From NCBI RefSeq assembly GCF_011046555.1, contig NZ_CP049246.1, positions 3,966,189 through 4,030,188 of the forward strand: a stretch of 64,000 bases of DNA. The letters are read 5' to 3'. The notes below the pieces were generated by a model that was not told the origin of the DNA, made no database searches, and saw only the letters and a program-made list of their open reading frames with translations. Positions 26,211 through 35,029 of this stretch are shown here, piece after piece. The DNA comes from Sphingobacterium lactis. GTDB taxonomy: Bacteria > Bacteroidota > Bacteroidia > Sphingobacteriales > Sphingobacteriaceae. The stretch's first letter is position 1. Each line of letters starts with the position of its first letter. Made by a program: the position numbers and the translations under genes.

Positions 26211-26233
26211 TTTTTTATTTAGAAATTGAACAC

Positions 26234-26788
26234 ATGGCAACAATAAACGTATATACAGAGAGTACTCCGAACCCGGCGACGATGAAGTTCTTGGTGAACA
26301 AGTTATTGATCAACGGTAGTTTGGATTATCCAGATAAGGAAAAAGCACAGGAATCTGCCTTCGCAAGGGAATTGTTCAAATTCAACTTCGTGAACGGTGT
26401 ATTCTTTGCGAGCAACTTCGTAACCATCACCAAAACGGAAGATGCGGAATGGTCGGATATCGAAGCGCTATTGAAAGAATTCGTTAAGGGTGCTGTAGAA
26501 TCTGAGCTTGCAGTAAAACCGGTTGAACACTCGGAAGAAGTGGTATTCGAAGGTTCTGATGTAGAGGTGAAGATCCAACAGGTATTGCACGATTATGTTC
26601 GCCCAGCGGTTGAGCAGGATGGTGGCGCAATTGCCTACAAATCTTTCGACAGTGGTATTGTAACGGTTGAACTTCGCGGTTCATGCTCCGGATGTCCATC
26701 TTCGACCATTACACTAAAGGCAGGAATCGAAGGCTTGCTAAAACGCATGGTTCCGGAAGTAGAAGAAGTTGTTGCGAACGCAATGTAA
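26234..26788 (+). CDS. NifU-type Fe-S scaffold (Nfu)
   Basis: 184 residues with two domains. The N-terminal Nfu-N domain has VYTESTPNPATMKFLVN. The C-terminal NifU domain has VRPAVEQDGGAIAYKSF and the cluster-binding pair in GSCSGCPSSTITL (CxxC). It carries and transfers 4Fe-4S clusters to apoproteins. Its own promoter and a terminator at 26821 indicate a single-gene transcript. Confidence 0.92.
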   Translation: MATINVYTESTPNPATMKFLVNKLLINGSLDYPDKEKAQESAFARELFKFNFVNGVFFASNFVTITKTEDAEWSDIEALLKEFVKGAVESELAVKPVEHSEEVVFEGSDVEVKIQQVLHDYVRPAVEQDGGAIAYKSFDSGIVTVELRGSCSGCPSSTITLKAGIEGLLKRMVPEVEEVVANAM

Positions 26789-27149
26789 GAACTGGCCCTA
26801 AGCCAAAGAACAATATATTGAGGTCTGGAGTAATTTCCAGACCTTTTTTTGTGCTGTACTGCGCCAGAGTTAGCACTGGAACTTAAACCCCACTCCACGT
26901 ATGGATAGGATTTGGATGGTTCATTAATCCAAAACCAATTATAGCCAAACCTATCCTCAGGATTAATAATTTCGCAATAAGGTTAAGGGGTTTTTCGGAA
27001 TCCCTTCATGGTGTTTTCGAAATTGTGGATTGTTAGGAAATTATGGAGTTATCCCCGCTGGAAAAGGGCAAATAATTCAGGATTATAAGGTCCACTCCAT
27101 TAAAAATCACTACCTTTATCGGCAAAATAATTGAAATATTATACTTAAA
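26789..27149. other. Intergenic with terminator and weak promoter
   Basis: Holds the terminator at 26821-26850 and, near the right end, TACCTTTA (27111-27118), a one-mismatch -7 box for the transketolase operon. Nothing else is recognised. Confidence 0.5.
26821..26850 (+). terminator. Terminator of NifU-like gene
   Basis: AGGTCTGGA ... TCCAGACCT followed by seven T. Confidence 0.9.
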
Positions 27150-27998
27150 ATGAGTGCAGACATAAACAAACTAGAACAGATCGCTTCGCAGGTAAGAAGA
27201 GACATTGTTCGCATGGTGCATGCTTGCCAATCCGGACACCCAGGAGGATCATTGGGCTGTACGGATTATTTTGTGGCATTGTACTTTCATGCGATGAAAC
27301 ATGACCCATCTTTCAACATGGATGGCATCGGTGAGGACTTATTCTTCTTGTCCAACGGGCATATTTCTCCGGTATTCTACAGTACATTGGCACGGGCTGG
27401 ATATTTTCCAGTGAGTGAGCTGTCGACTTTCCGTAAGATCAATTCCCGTTTACAGGGACACCCGACTACGCACGAGCACCTTCCGGGAATCCGTGTGGCT
27501 TCAGGTTCTTTGGGACAGGGTCTTTCCGTAGCGTTGGGTGCTGCCCAAGCGAAGAAATTAAACAAGGACAACAGCCTGGTTTATGTATTGATGGGAGACG
27601 GTGAGTTGCAAGAAGGTCAAGTTTGGGAAGCAGCTATGTATGCTCCTCACAATAAAATGGACAATATCATTGCCGCAGTGGATTACAACCGCGCACAGAT
27701 CGATGGTTCTACAGACGAAGTGTTGAACCTGGGTAACCTACGTGCGAAATGGGAAGCATTCGGATGGGATGTATTGGAAGTGGACAACGGAAACGATATG
27801 ACAGCAGTCATTGCCGGTCTTGATGAAGCAAAATCTCGTACCGGAAAAGGCAAACCGGTGATTATCCTATTGCATACCGAAATGGGATCCGGTGTTGACT
27901 TTATGATGGGTTCACATAAATGGCACGGTGTTGCTCCAAATGACGAACAGTTGGAGACGGCGTTAAACCAAATTCCTAGAACTATCGGCGATTATTAA
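27150..27998 (+). CDS. Transketolase, N-terminal (TPP-binding) subunit
   Basis: A 282-residue first half of a split transketolase. It holds the thiamine-diphosphate/Mg site: GDGELQEGQVWEAAM ... VDYNRAQIDG, and the N-terminal CQSGHPGGSLGCTDY. The C-terminal subunit is the next gene, and the two must assemble to transfer two-carbon units in the pentose phosphate pathway. The family lengths (about 280 and 315) match the split form used by many Bacteroidota and archaea, so this is no broken gene. Confidence 0.95.
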   Translation: MSADINKLEQIASQVRRDIVRMVHACQSGHPGGSLGCTDYFVALYFHAMKHDPSFNMDGIGEDLFFLSNGHISPVFYSTLARAGYFPVSELSTFRKINSRLQGHPTTHEHLPGIRVASGSLGQGLSVALGAAQAKKLNKDNSLVYVLMGDGELQEGQVWEAAMYAPHNKMDNIIAAVDYNRAQIDGSTDEVLNLGNLRAKWEAFGWDVLEVDNGNDMTAVIAGLDEAKSRTGKGKPVIILLHTEMGSGVDFMMGSHKWHGVAPNDEQLETALNQIPRTIGDY

Positions 27999-28054
27999 TA
28001 TTAGTTTAGACGTTTTTTTTGGGAGGCATACTTCCCAAATACAAGCCTCATAAA

Positions 28055-29008
28055 ATGAAAAAATACACTTATACAGAATCAAAAGATACACGTTCAGGTT
28101 TTGGTGCCGGTTTATTGGAAGCGGGCCAAAAGAATGAGAACGTAGTAGCCTTATGTGCTGACTTGATCGGTTCATTGAAAATGAACGACTTTATAAAAGC
28201 ATTTCCTGAGCGCTTTTTCCAGATCGGTATTGCGGAAGCAAACATGATGGGTATTGCGGCAGGTCTTACCATTGGTGGTAAAATCCCTTTCACAGGTACA
28301 TTTGCCAACTTCTCTACCGGTCGTGTTTACGATCAGATCCGTCAATCCATTGCCTACTCGGGTAAGAACGTGAAGATCTGTGCCTCACACGCTGGTTTAA
28401 CGCTGGGTGAAGATGGTGCAACACACCAGATCTTGGAGGACATCGGATTAATGAAGATGTTACCTGGTATGACAGTGATCAATCCATGTGACTACAACCA
28501 AACAAAAGCGGCTACTATTGCGTTAGTAGAGCATGAGGGTCCGGTTTACTTGCGTTTCGGCCGTCCTGTTGTTCCTAACTTTACACCTGCGGACCAGAAG
28601 TTCGAAATCGGAAAGGCGATTATGTTGAACGAAGGTACGGATGTGACGATCGTTGCGACAGGTCACTTGGTATGGGAAGCCATCCAAGCGGGTGAGGAAT
28701 TGGAGAAATTAGGCATCAGTGCTGAAATCATCAACATCCACACGATCAAACCATTGGACGATGAGGCGATCTTGAAATCGGTAACGAAGACAGGATGTAT
28801 CGTTACGGCTGAAGAGCACAACCGTCTTGGCGGATTGGGTGACAGCGTAGCGCAATTATTGGCCAAACAATTACCGACTCCTCAAGAATATGTAGCGGTT
28901 GACGATAGCTTCGGTGAATCGGGTACACCAGCACAATTGATGGAGAAATACGGATTGAACGCTGCAAACATTGTCAATGCAGTGCGCAAAGTAATTACAA
29001 GAAAATAA
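28055..29008 (+). CDS. Transketolase, C-terminal (pyrimidine-binding) subunit
   Basis: 317 residues from the ATG at 28055 ([17 protein letters not shown]); a longer frame starts in the spacer. It carries the pyrimidine-binding domain with the conserved glutamate in [18 protein letters not shown], and the C-terminal transketolase domain ([18 protein letters not shown]). It follows the N-terminal subunit after 56 bases and runs 5 bases ahead of the sigma-factor gene, which links central metabolism and the sigma operon. Confidence 0.95.
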   Translation: MKKYTYTESKDTRSGFGAGLLEAGQKNENVVALCADLIGSLKMNDFIKAFPERFFQIGIAEANMMGIAAGLTIGGKIPFTGTFANFSTGRVYDQIRQSIAYSGKNVKICASHAGLTLGEDGATHQILEDIGLMKMLPGMTVINPCDYNQTKAATIALVEHEGPVYLRFGRPVVPNFTPADQKFEIGKAIMLNEGTDVTIVATGHLVWEAIQAGEELEKLGISAEIINIHTIKPLDDEAILKSVTKTGCIVTAEEHNRLGGLGDSVAQLLAKQLPTPQEYVAVDDSFGESGTPAQLMEKYGLNAANIVNAVRKVITRK

Positions 29009-29013
29009 ATCAT

Positions 29014-29559
29014 ATGGAAGATTCCCTGATTATTGCCAAGTTTGCTGACGAGAGCACTCGCGAAGAGGCTTTCCGCTTACTGCTTAAAAAATATCAGCAG
29101 AAAATCTATTGGCATGTCAGAAGAATGGTCATCGATCATGACGATGCCGATGATGTTGTTCAGGATATTTTTATCAAGGTGTGGCGCAATCTGGAGAAAT
29201 TCAGGGAAGATTCTCAATTATACACCTGGCTGTACCGCATCGCGACAAACGAGTGTATTACCTTCTTGAACAAGAAAAAACAGAAGCAGAGTGTTTCATT
29301 GGATGATGAATCCTCTGCTTATCTTTCCGATTCACTTGCCGATGGGGCTTATTTCAATGGCGATAAGGCGCAGATGAAACTTCAACAGGCCTTGCTCACC
29401 CTACCGGATAAACAACGCTTGGTCTTCAACATGAAATATTTTGAGGACATGAAGTATGAAGAGATCTCCAATGTATTGGGCACAAGTGTTGGGGCATTGA
29501 AAGCCTCATACCATTTAGCAGTGAAGAAAATAGAGAACTTTTTTGCCAGCAACGATTAA
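29014..29559 (+). CDS. ECF RNA polymerase sigma factor
   Basis: 181 residues. Region 2 is seen in DHDDADDVVQDIFIKVWRNL and region 4 in YEEISNVLGTSVGALKASY. It is of the RpoE-like group. It starts 5 bases after the transketolase stop and is followed by a membrane protein that is probably its anti-sigma factor, then a Spy-like exported protein. The order sigma, membrane regulator, Spy-like protein suggests an envelope stress circuit. Confidence 0.92.
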   Translation: MEDSLIIAKFADESTREEAFRLLLKKYQQKIYWHVRRMVIDHDDADDVVQDIFIKVWRNLEKFREDSQLYTWLYRIATNECITFLNKKKQKQSVSLDDESSAYLSDSLADGAYFNGDKAQMKLQQALLTLPDKQRLVFNMKYFEDMKYEEISNVLGTSVGALKASYHLAVKKIENFFASND

Positions 29560-29593
29560 ACCTTTGCAGGGCAAAAGCATCTATTATGGTACT

Positions 29594-30532
29594 ATGAAAG
29601 AAAACAACACATATCACGAAAATTTGGAAGGCAACAACTTACCTAATTCGTTGCGTGTCAACCCTTTCATTGTACCTAAAAATTACTTTGAGGAGTTAGC
29701 TGACCGAACACTTTTCCTAGCGAGATTAGACCAACTGTCCACTGCAGGCAAAGTATCGGGATTCAGTGTTCCGGAAGACTTTTTTAAAAATCAAGCCAGC
29801 CAACTCATCAGCCAGATCAAGATCGATCAAATCGATGCTGCGGCCTTTACCGTTCCAGCGAATTACTTCGATCAACTCGGCGAGCAAGTTTTAGGACAAG
29901 TGAAGATTGATGGCCTACAAGATGAAGCGGATGTACCTGCCGGGTATTTTGAGCAATTGAGCTCCCGCATCATGGATCGCATTCAGGAAGAAGAAGAAGT
30001 AGCGTTCAGCCTGGAGCTGCAAGACACGGGTTTCACGGTTCCAGAAGGGTATTTTGACGCTGCAGAAGAGGAAATCTTGGCGAATGTTGCTGTAGAAGAG
30101 TTACAAGGTTTGGTAAAATCGGATGGTTTTACGGTTCCAAACAGTTATTTTGATCAATTATCTAATAATATTTTAGAACAAGTTCAAGATAAAAAAGTTA
30201 TTTCCTTACCTTCACGTGAAGAACGTAAGGAGAAAACTCCCGCAAAGCGAGGAAAGGTATATGCCTGGTTTACAACAGCGGCGGCAGCCTGCGTAGCAGC
30301 AGTTATTGGCCTATCCGTCTATAACGGTGCGGAAAACAAACCTATGGAAGTTGAACCTGTGGCATTGAATGACATTCCTGAAGAGGAGATCATCAATTAC
30401 CTATCCAGCTATAGCGATGCTTCCGACTTGGAATATATTGCAGAATATATCTATCAGCCTGAGGAAACAAAAGGCGTCGGAACAGGGATCGATGAGGACG
30501 TTTTAGAAGATTATCTAAATTATACTTTATAA
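29594..30532 (+). CDS. Membrane protein with six F-x-VP-x-x-YF repeats, probable anti-sigma factor
   Basis: 312 residues from ATG 29594. The N-terminal 195 residues contain six repeats: FIVPKNYFEEL (25), FSVPEDFFKNQ (57), FTVPANYFDQL (85), DVPAGYFEQL (113), FTVPEGYFDAA (147), FTVPNSYFDQL (179). A basic linker follows, then one membrane helix (AWFTTAAAACVAAVIGL, about 224-243), then an acidic C-terminal domain. Single copies of this motif occur at the N-termini of many Bacteroidota anti-sigma-like proteins, but six is unusual. The topology would place the repeats in the cytoplasm, where they could hold the sigma factor. No ZAS or FecR motif is seen, so the role is inferred from position. Confidence 0.75.
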   Translation: MKENNTYHENLEGNNLPNSLRVNPFIVPKNYFEELADRTLFLARLDQLSTAGKVSGFSVPEDFFKNQASQLISQIKIDQIDAAAFTVPANYFDQLGEQVLGQVKIDGLQDEADVPAGYFEQLSSRIMDRIQEEEEVAFSLELQDTGFTVPEGYFDAAEEEILANVAVEELQGLVKSDGFTVPNSYFDQLSNNILEQVQDKKVISLPSREERKEKTPAKRGKVYAWFTTAAAACVAAVIGLSVYNGAENKPMEVEPVALNDIPEEEIINYLSSYSDASDLEYIAEYIYQPEETKGVGTGIDEDVLEDYLNYTL

Positions 30533-30534
30533 TA

Positions 30535-30960
30535 ATGGTTCGTTTAAAACATATAATTTCAATGATTTGCTTGATCTGTTTGGCATTCGTGGCCAATGGT
30601 CAATCTCGTCAGGAGAGATTTGAGGCCATTGAGCGACAGAAAGTTGCCTTTATTTCCAAGCAACTTCGATTGACTCCTGCGGAAGCCCAACGCTTCTTCC
30701 CCTTGTACAATCAATACTCCAATGAGATTAGAGCTGTAAAGTCGAAGAAATCCAGGGGTGCCAATCGTCCTGAGCGAGGCAACTCATTCAGATCTGGAGA
30801 CGTCATTGAATACGATGCCCAAGAGGTCAATATAAAAAAGGAATACCGTTCTAAATTTGCCGATGTCATCGGCCAATCCAGAGCTTCCCAATTCTTCTCG
30901 GTCGAGCAGGAATTTATAGAACTCTTGTATAAAGAACTCAATAGTCGAAACAAACATTAA
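30535..30960 (+). CDS. Spy/CpxP-like exported protein
   Basis: 141 residues. A signal peptide (MICLICLAFVANGQ) precedes a helical, charged body with LTPAEAQRFFPLYNQYSNEI and RASQFFSVEQEFIELLY. This is the kind of sensor/chaperone seen behind ECF sigma operons in Bacteroidota. It starts 2 bases after the probable anti-sigma gene. An LTxxQ motif as in Spy is only approximate. The transcript ends at a hairpin at 30963. Confidence 0.7.
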   Translation: MVRLKHIISMICLICLAFVANGQSRQERFEAIERQKVAFISKQLRLTPAEAQRFFPLYNQYSNEIRAVKSKKSRGANRPERGNSFRSGDVIEYDAQEVNIKKEYRSKFADVIGQSRASQFFSVEQEFIELLYKELNSRNKH

Positions 30961-30962
30961 AG

Positions 30963-30990
30963 AAAGAAGCTCCAAATTAGAGCTTCTTTT
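30963..30990 (+). terminator. Terminator of sigma-factor operon
   Basis: AAGAAGCTC ... GAGCTTCTT followed by TTCTTTT. Confidence 0.8.
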
Positions 30991-31000
30991 CTTTTATAGC

Positions 31001-31008
31001 TACCTTTG
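31001..31008 (+). promoter_or_regulatory. -7 box of aminotransferase gene
   Basis: TACCTTTG only 7 bases before the ATG at 31016, so the transcript would have almost no leader. Confidence 0.5.
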
Positions 31009-31015
31009 CCCCATC

Positions 31016-32203
31016 ATGATCAATAATAGAGCGCTTTTTTTACAGAATACCGCACAGACATCGGATTCGCCACGTTTGTTGGAGATCGAACGTGCTGAAG
31101 GTATCTACCTATATGGCCCACAGGGTGAAAAATACATGGATCTGGTTTCTGGATTCAACGTGAGTAACATTGGCCACCGCCACCCGCGGGTGCTGCAGGC
31201 CATCGAGGAACAATTGGCGAAGTTCATGCATGTGACGGTCTATGGTGAATTCGTCCAGGCTCCACAGGTGATGTTCGCTACGGAACTACTGGCGGTGCTG
31301 CCGGAAAGTTTTGGATCAGTCTATTTCACGAATTCCGGTGCGGAAGCGGTGGAAGGGTCCATGAAGATCGCGAAGAAGTTTACCGGGCGCCGAGAAATCA
31401 TTGCTGCCCGTGAAGCCTATCATGGCAGCACACAGGGAGCCTTGAGCCTGATCGGCAATGATGCCTACCGCGAAGCCTACGCTCCGCTCCTACCCGACAT
31501 TTCCTTTATCGATTACAATAGCCAAACGGATCTTGCCGCAATTACCGAGCGCACCGCAGCGGTCATCGTTGAAGCCATCCAAGGCGAGGCAGGTGTCCGT
31601 GTACCGACGGCAACCTATATGAAAGCCCTTCGTGAGAAATGCACCGAGACCGGAGCCCTATTGATATTCGATGAGATTCAGACCGGGTTTGGACGCACCG
31701 GGAAACTTTTTGCGTTTGAACACTTTGGGATTGTCCCTGATATCCTGATGTTGGCTAAAGGCATCGGTGGTGGTATGCCTTTGGGGGCATTCGTGGCACC
31801 GAAGGAAATTATGGATGTCATCAAGGCCAACCCGATGCTGGGGCATATTACGACCTTTGGGGGCCATCCGGTTAGCTGTGCTTCGGCTAGGGCGTCACTT
31901 CAGGTCATCCAGGAGGAAAACCTGGTTCCAGCCGTGGAAGCCAAGGCGGCGTTGTTCCGTTCGGAACTGGCAATCCCACAGATTCGTGAAATCCGCGGTT
32001 TGGGGCTCATGATGTGCCTGCAATTGGACAACTTTGACCAGGTATACCAGGTCAGCAATTACTGTGCATCCAAAGGACTTATTATCGACTGGTATCTCCA
32101 CTGTGAAACAGCCCTACGCATCGCTCCGCCATTGACGATAACGGAAGATGAAATCCGGGAAGCCTGCAAAATTATCCGCGAAGCAATTGCCAAATTCTGT
32201 TAG
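31016..32203 (+). CDS. Class-III aminotransferase (acetylornithine/aspartate aminotransferase-like)
   Basis: 395 residues; a PLP enzyme of the ArgD/ornithine aminotransferase fold. YFTNSGAEAVEGSMKIAKKF binds the phosphate, LLIFDEIQTGFGRTGKLFAF has the Asp that contacts the PLP ring, and LMLAKGIGGGMPLGAF has the Schiff-base lysine. It stands alone without arginine genes, so the substrate is open: acetylornithine, GABA, or another omega-amino donor. It lies 55 bases after the sigma operon with its own promoter box. Confidence 0.88.
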   Translation: MINNRALFLQNTAQTSDSPRLLEIERAEGIYLYGPQGEKYMDLVSGFNVSNIGHRHPRVLQAIEEQLAKFMHVTVYGEFVQAPQVMFATELLAVLPESFGSVYFTNSGAEAVEGSMKIAKKFTGRREIIAAREAYHGSTQGALSLIGNDAYREAYAPLLPDISFIDYNSQTDLAAITERTAAVIVEAIQGEAGVRVPTATYMKALREKCTETGALLIFDEIQTGFGRTGKLFAFEHFGIVPDILMLAKGIGGGMPLGAFVAPKEIMDVIKANPMLGHITTFGGHPVSCASARASLQVIQEENLVPAVEAKAALFRSELAIPQIREIRGLGLMMCLQLDNFDQVYQVSNYCASKGLIIDWYLHCETALRIAPPLTITEDEIREACKIIREAIAKFC

Positions 32204-32245
32204 AATAATTAACTTGCTTATACGATATCAACCTAAAAGCAGAAC

Positions 32246-33001
32246 ATGAACGACAGAAGAGATTTTTTAAAGAAAAGCTTGTTGACCCTTGGCGCAGCAG
32301 GACTAACGGGTTCTTTGGCCCAGGCATTTAATTTCTCAACAGGAGCAAAAGCTAAAATATCCATTAAAAAAGGAGATGTTATCCTTTTTCAGGGCGACTC
32401 CATTACCGATGCAGGCAGGAAGCGCGACAACCTGAATCCAAATGACAGCAATGCCTTCGGGAATGGCTATGCCTTCATGGCTGCCAGTACTCTTTTGAAT
32501 AAACATGCCGATAAAGACCTCAAGGTATATAATCGCGGGATCAGCGGAAACCGTGTTCCCGACCTATTGGGTCGTTGGCAAACCGATGCCCTTGAGCTGA
32601 AACCTACCATCCTGAGCATCATGATCGGGGTAAATGACTTCTGGCGCACGAAAGATCGCGGAGCGGTCAATACGCCCGAGCAATATAAAGCCCAGTACAA
32701 GGAATTGTTGGACAAGACCGTATCGGCCTTGCCTGGTGTCAAGTTGATATTAATCGAACCCTTTGGCGTGAACAATGTAAAACATGTAAAGGACGACTGG
32801 TATCCGGAGTTCCCAAAATACCAACAGGTGGTCAAAGAATTGGCTCAGGAATATAAAGCGGTATTCCTACCGTATCAACAGGTTTTTGATCAGGCCTTGA
32901 AAAGAAATGCCAATGGTGCTCACTGGACTACAGACGGTGTGCATACCACGATGGCTGGAGCCAATTTGATGGCTGAAGCTTGGTTGAATTTGGTTTCCTA
33001 A
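32246..33001 (+). CDS. SGNH/GDSL hydrolase, Tat-exported
   Basis: 251 residues. The twin-arginine signal NDRRDFLKKSLLTLGAAG is followed by the four SGNH blocks: FQGDSITDAGR (nucleophile), GISGNRVPDLL, MIGVNDFWR, and DGVHTTMAG (Asp/His). Enzymes of this subgroup are esterases acting on acylated carbohydrates or lipids. The position 42 bases after the aminotransferase gene suggests cotranscription. A TatA protein is encoded at 43126 in the same window. Confidence 0.9.
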   Translation: MNDRRDFLKKSLLTLGAAGLTGSLAQAFNFSTGAKAKISIKKGDVILFQGDSITDAGRKRDNLNPNDSNAFGNGYAFMAASTLLNKHADKDLKVYNRGISGNRVPDLLGRWQTDALELKPTILSIMIGVNDFWRTKDRGAVNTPEQYKAQYKELLDKTVSALPGVKLILIEPFGVNNVKHVKDDWYPEFPKYQQVVKELAQEYKAVFLPYQQVFDQALKRNANGAHWTTDGVHTTMAGANLMAEAWLNLVS

Positions 33002-33017
33002 AAAAACTCATAAAGTA

Positions 33018-33074
33018 AATCCCTGCCTTAATGGATCAAGCTCAAGAAGCATGGAACCGATTAAGGCAGGGATT
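33018..33074. terminator. Hairpin between convergent genes
   Basis: AATCCCTGCCTTAAT at 33018 pairs with ATTAAGGCAGGGATT at 33060; A/T-rich flanks on both sides. Bidirectional terminator. Confidence 0.8.
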
Positions 33075-33100
33075 ATATATTTCCGATCTCTCCTAGCGAG

Positions 33101-34285
33101 CTAGACGACGCGAACCAATAGTCCTTTTAGATACTCCCCTTCCGGAAAAGATGCCCGAACCGGATGGTCTTCGGGTTGGCAGAATTGATAGATGTATTGA
33201 ATTTCCTTGCCAGCATCCAATGCTGCCCATGCAATCACCTGCTTGAAGGTCTCGATATCCATCGCCCCCGAACAGGAGAATGTGGCCAGAATTCCACCGC
33301 TATTCAATAGCAGCAATCCCCTTCTATTTAAATCCTTATACGCACGCGATGCTTTTTCCAATGTGGAGCGTGATGGTGCATATTTCGGGGGATCCAGAAC
33401 GATCAGGTCAAATTTTTCACCCTGCTCGCCCAATTCTCGCAAATATTTATTCACATCGGATTGCACTGCACTATGTTTATCGGCTGCAAAGCCATTCTTC
33501 TGTACATTGCTCTTCAGGGTTTCGATCGCCAAAGCCGAACTGTCCACCGAAGTCACCGATTGTGCCCCCTGACGAAACGCATTCAGCGTAAATCCACCGG
33601 AATAGCAAAAACAGTCGAGCACCTTCTTATCCTTGGCATAACGTGCAGTGATGGCACGGTTCTCCCGTTGGTCGCAATAGAATCCGGATTTCTGCCCCTC
33701 TACGATATTTACCTGGTAATGGATTCCATTTTCCACGATCTCCACAAACTCCGGCGGCACCTCTCCGTAACGCTTCCCGTTGCTATCGGGAAGGCCTTCG
33801 TATTCCCGAGACTTCAGGTCCGAACGCTCATATATTCCTTTTGGGTGCAGGAGCTGCACCAACTCATCGACAATAATATCTTTCACGGATTCCGTTCCGG
33901 CCGCATGCACCTGAATGGAAATATAATCCGCATATTTATCGGCAATCAATCCCGGAAGAAAATCCGCTTCGGCAAAGATCAGACGAAGGGTATCATTCTC
34001 TTCATTCAGCAGGGCCAATCGTTTATTCACGGCTTTGGCCACGCGTGCTCTCCACCATTGCTCATTGATTTCCTTGCTTGGATCCCATTCCAACAAACGA
34101 ACCGCAACCCTGGATTTGGCATTGTACATACCATAGGCAATAAATTCATCTTCATTATTGAATACAGCGACAATATCACCATTCTTTGGATGGTCAACCG
34201 TACTTTTTATCGCACCGGAAAATACCCATGGATGTAATTGCCAGGCAGCCTTATCCTTGCCTTTATTCAGGATTATTTTTTTCAT
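33101..34285 (-). CDS. Class I SAM-dependent rRNA methyltransferase, RlmI-like
   Basis: 394 residues from ATG 34285 (MKKIILNKGKDKAAWQ). A PUA-like N-terminal RNA-binding domain (HPWVFSGAI) is followed by an EEHEE domain. The Rossmann methyltransferase has VLDCFCYSGGFTLNAFRQGA (SAM site), LIVLDPPKYAPSR, and ATFSCSGAMD with the catalytic-type cysteine. This is the layout of RlmI, which makes m5C in 23S rRNA. The exact target base in Bacteroidota is not established from sequence. Confidence 0.9.
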   Translation of the reverse strand: MKKIILNKGKDKAAWQLHPWVFSGAIKSTVDHPKNGDIVAVFNNEDEFIAYGMYNAKSRVAVRLLEWDPSKEINEQWWRARVAKAVNKRLALLNEENDTLRLIFAEADFLPGLIADKYADYISIQVHAAGTESVKDIIVDELVQLLHPKGIYERSDLKSREYEGLPDSNGKRYGEVPPEFVEIVENGIHYQVNIVEGQKSGFYCDQRENRAITARYAKDKKVLDCFCYSGGFTLNAFRQGAQSVTSVDSSALAIETLKSNVQKNGFAADKHSAVQSDVNKYLRELGEQGEKFDLIVLDPPKYAPSRSTLEKASRAYKDLNRRGLLLLNSGGILATFSCSGAMDIETFKQVIAWAALDAGKEIQYIYQFCQPEDHPVRASFPEGEYLKGLLVRVV

Positions 34286-34437
34286 GGCAACAAAAATAGG
34301 GAGAATTGAAAAAAATGAACCGGACTTTCTGCATAAATTTTCAATAGACCCTAAAAAATTTAACAATTCGACCTAGGATTTAACCGCAATATTTTCCGTA
34401 TAATTGATTAAGCATCACTAACTTATTTAATAAAGCC

Positions 34438-35016
34438 ATGAAACCTACCAAAGTACTTGCAGCCTTGTGGCTTGCCTGTACCCCATTGTGGTACAGTTGC
34501 CAGCAGAAATCGCACCTCCTCAACCAAGATCAGACAGCGATTTCGGATTCGACCTACCATTCGGTAGAGTTGGTCGAGCGTTACGGAGAGCTAACAGCCT
34601 TTGATGAGGTGATGCAGCTTTTTCCCGATCAAATGGTCTATGTGATGTTCTGGAAAAGCACGTGCGAAGAATGTACAGCAGAGTTCAGCAGCATCCCCGA
34701 GCTGAGCACTTTTGCGCAGAAGAACGGTATAGTGCCGCTCTATATTTCCCTGGACAGGGATAGCGATGCGAAGTTATGGGAAGAAACGATCGAGGTGAAC
34801 GAACTGACGGGAAAGCATATCCGTGCAAACCGCCAATTGGCAGCGGATATCCGCGAACGGTTTGAAATGGAAAGTAGCGGACGGAATACCTTCCAAGTTC
34901 CCTTCTACATCATCCTTAAAAATGGAAAGATTGTCAAATTGGGTGCTGAAAGTCCCCGATCCAAAAAACGATTGCAGGAGCAATTGCAATCCTTCAAAAT
35001 AAGAAAGGAGGCCTAA
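34438..35016 (+). CDS. Thioredoxin-like lipoprotein
   Basis: 192 residues with a lipoprotein signal (ACTPLWYSCQQKS, probable lipid Cys21). The thioredoxin fold has the active pair in FWKSTCEECTAEF (CEEC instead of the common CxPC). A cis-proline strand, FQVPFYIILKNGKIV, follows. It probably is a periplasmic or outer-membrane-anchored thiol-disulfide protein of the TlpA/ResA group. It stands alone and converges with thrC; its stop codon lies within the terminator hairpin. Confidence 0.85.
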   Translation: MKPTKVLAALWLACTPLWYSCQQKSHLLNQDQTAISDSTYHSVELVERYGELTAFDEVMQLFPDQMVYVMFWKSTCEECTAEFSSIPELSTFAQKNGIVPLYISLDRDSDAKLWEETIEVNELTGKHIRANRQLAADIRERFEMESSGRNTFQVPFYIILKNGKIVKLGAESPRSKKRLQEQLQSFKIRKEA

Positions 35017-35025
35017 GGCCTCCTT
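35005..35025. terminator. Hairpin shared by thioredoxin-like gene and thr operon
   Basis: AAGGAGGCCTAAGGCCTCCTT: a nearly perfect palindrome that includes the thioredoxin-like gene's stop codon, between convergent genes. Confidence 0.6.
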
Positions 35026-35029
35026 CCCG

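Noticed and set aside
27150..29008. Transketolase broken by a frameshift
   Set aside because: The two products match the lengths and borders of the natural split form, each with its own start region and a 56-base spacer.
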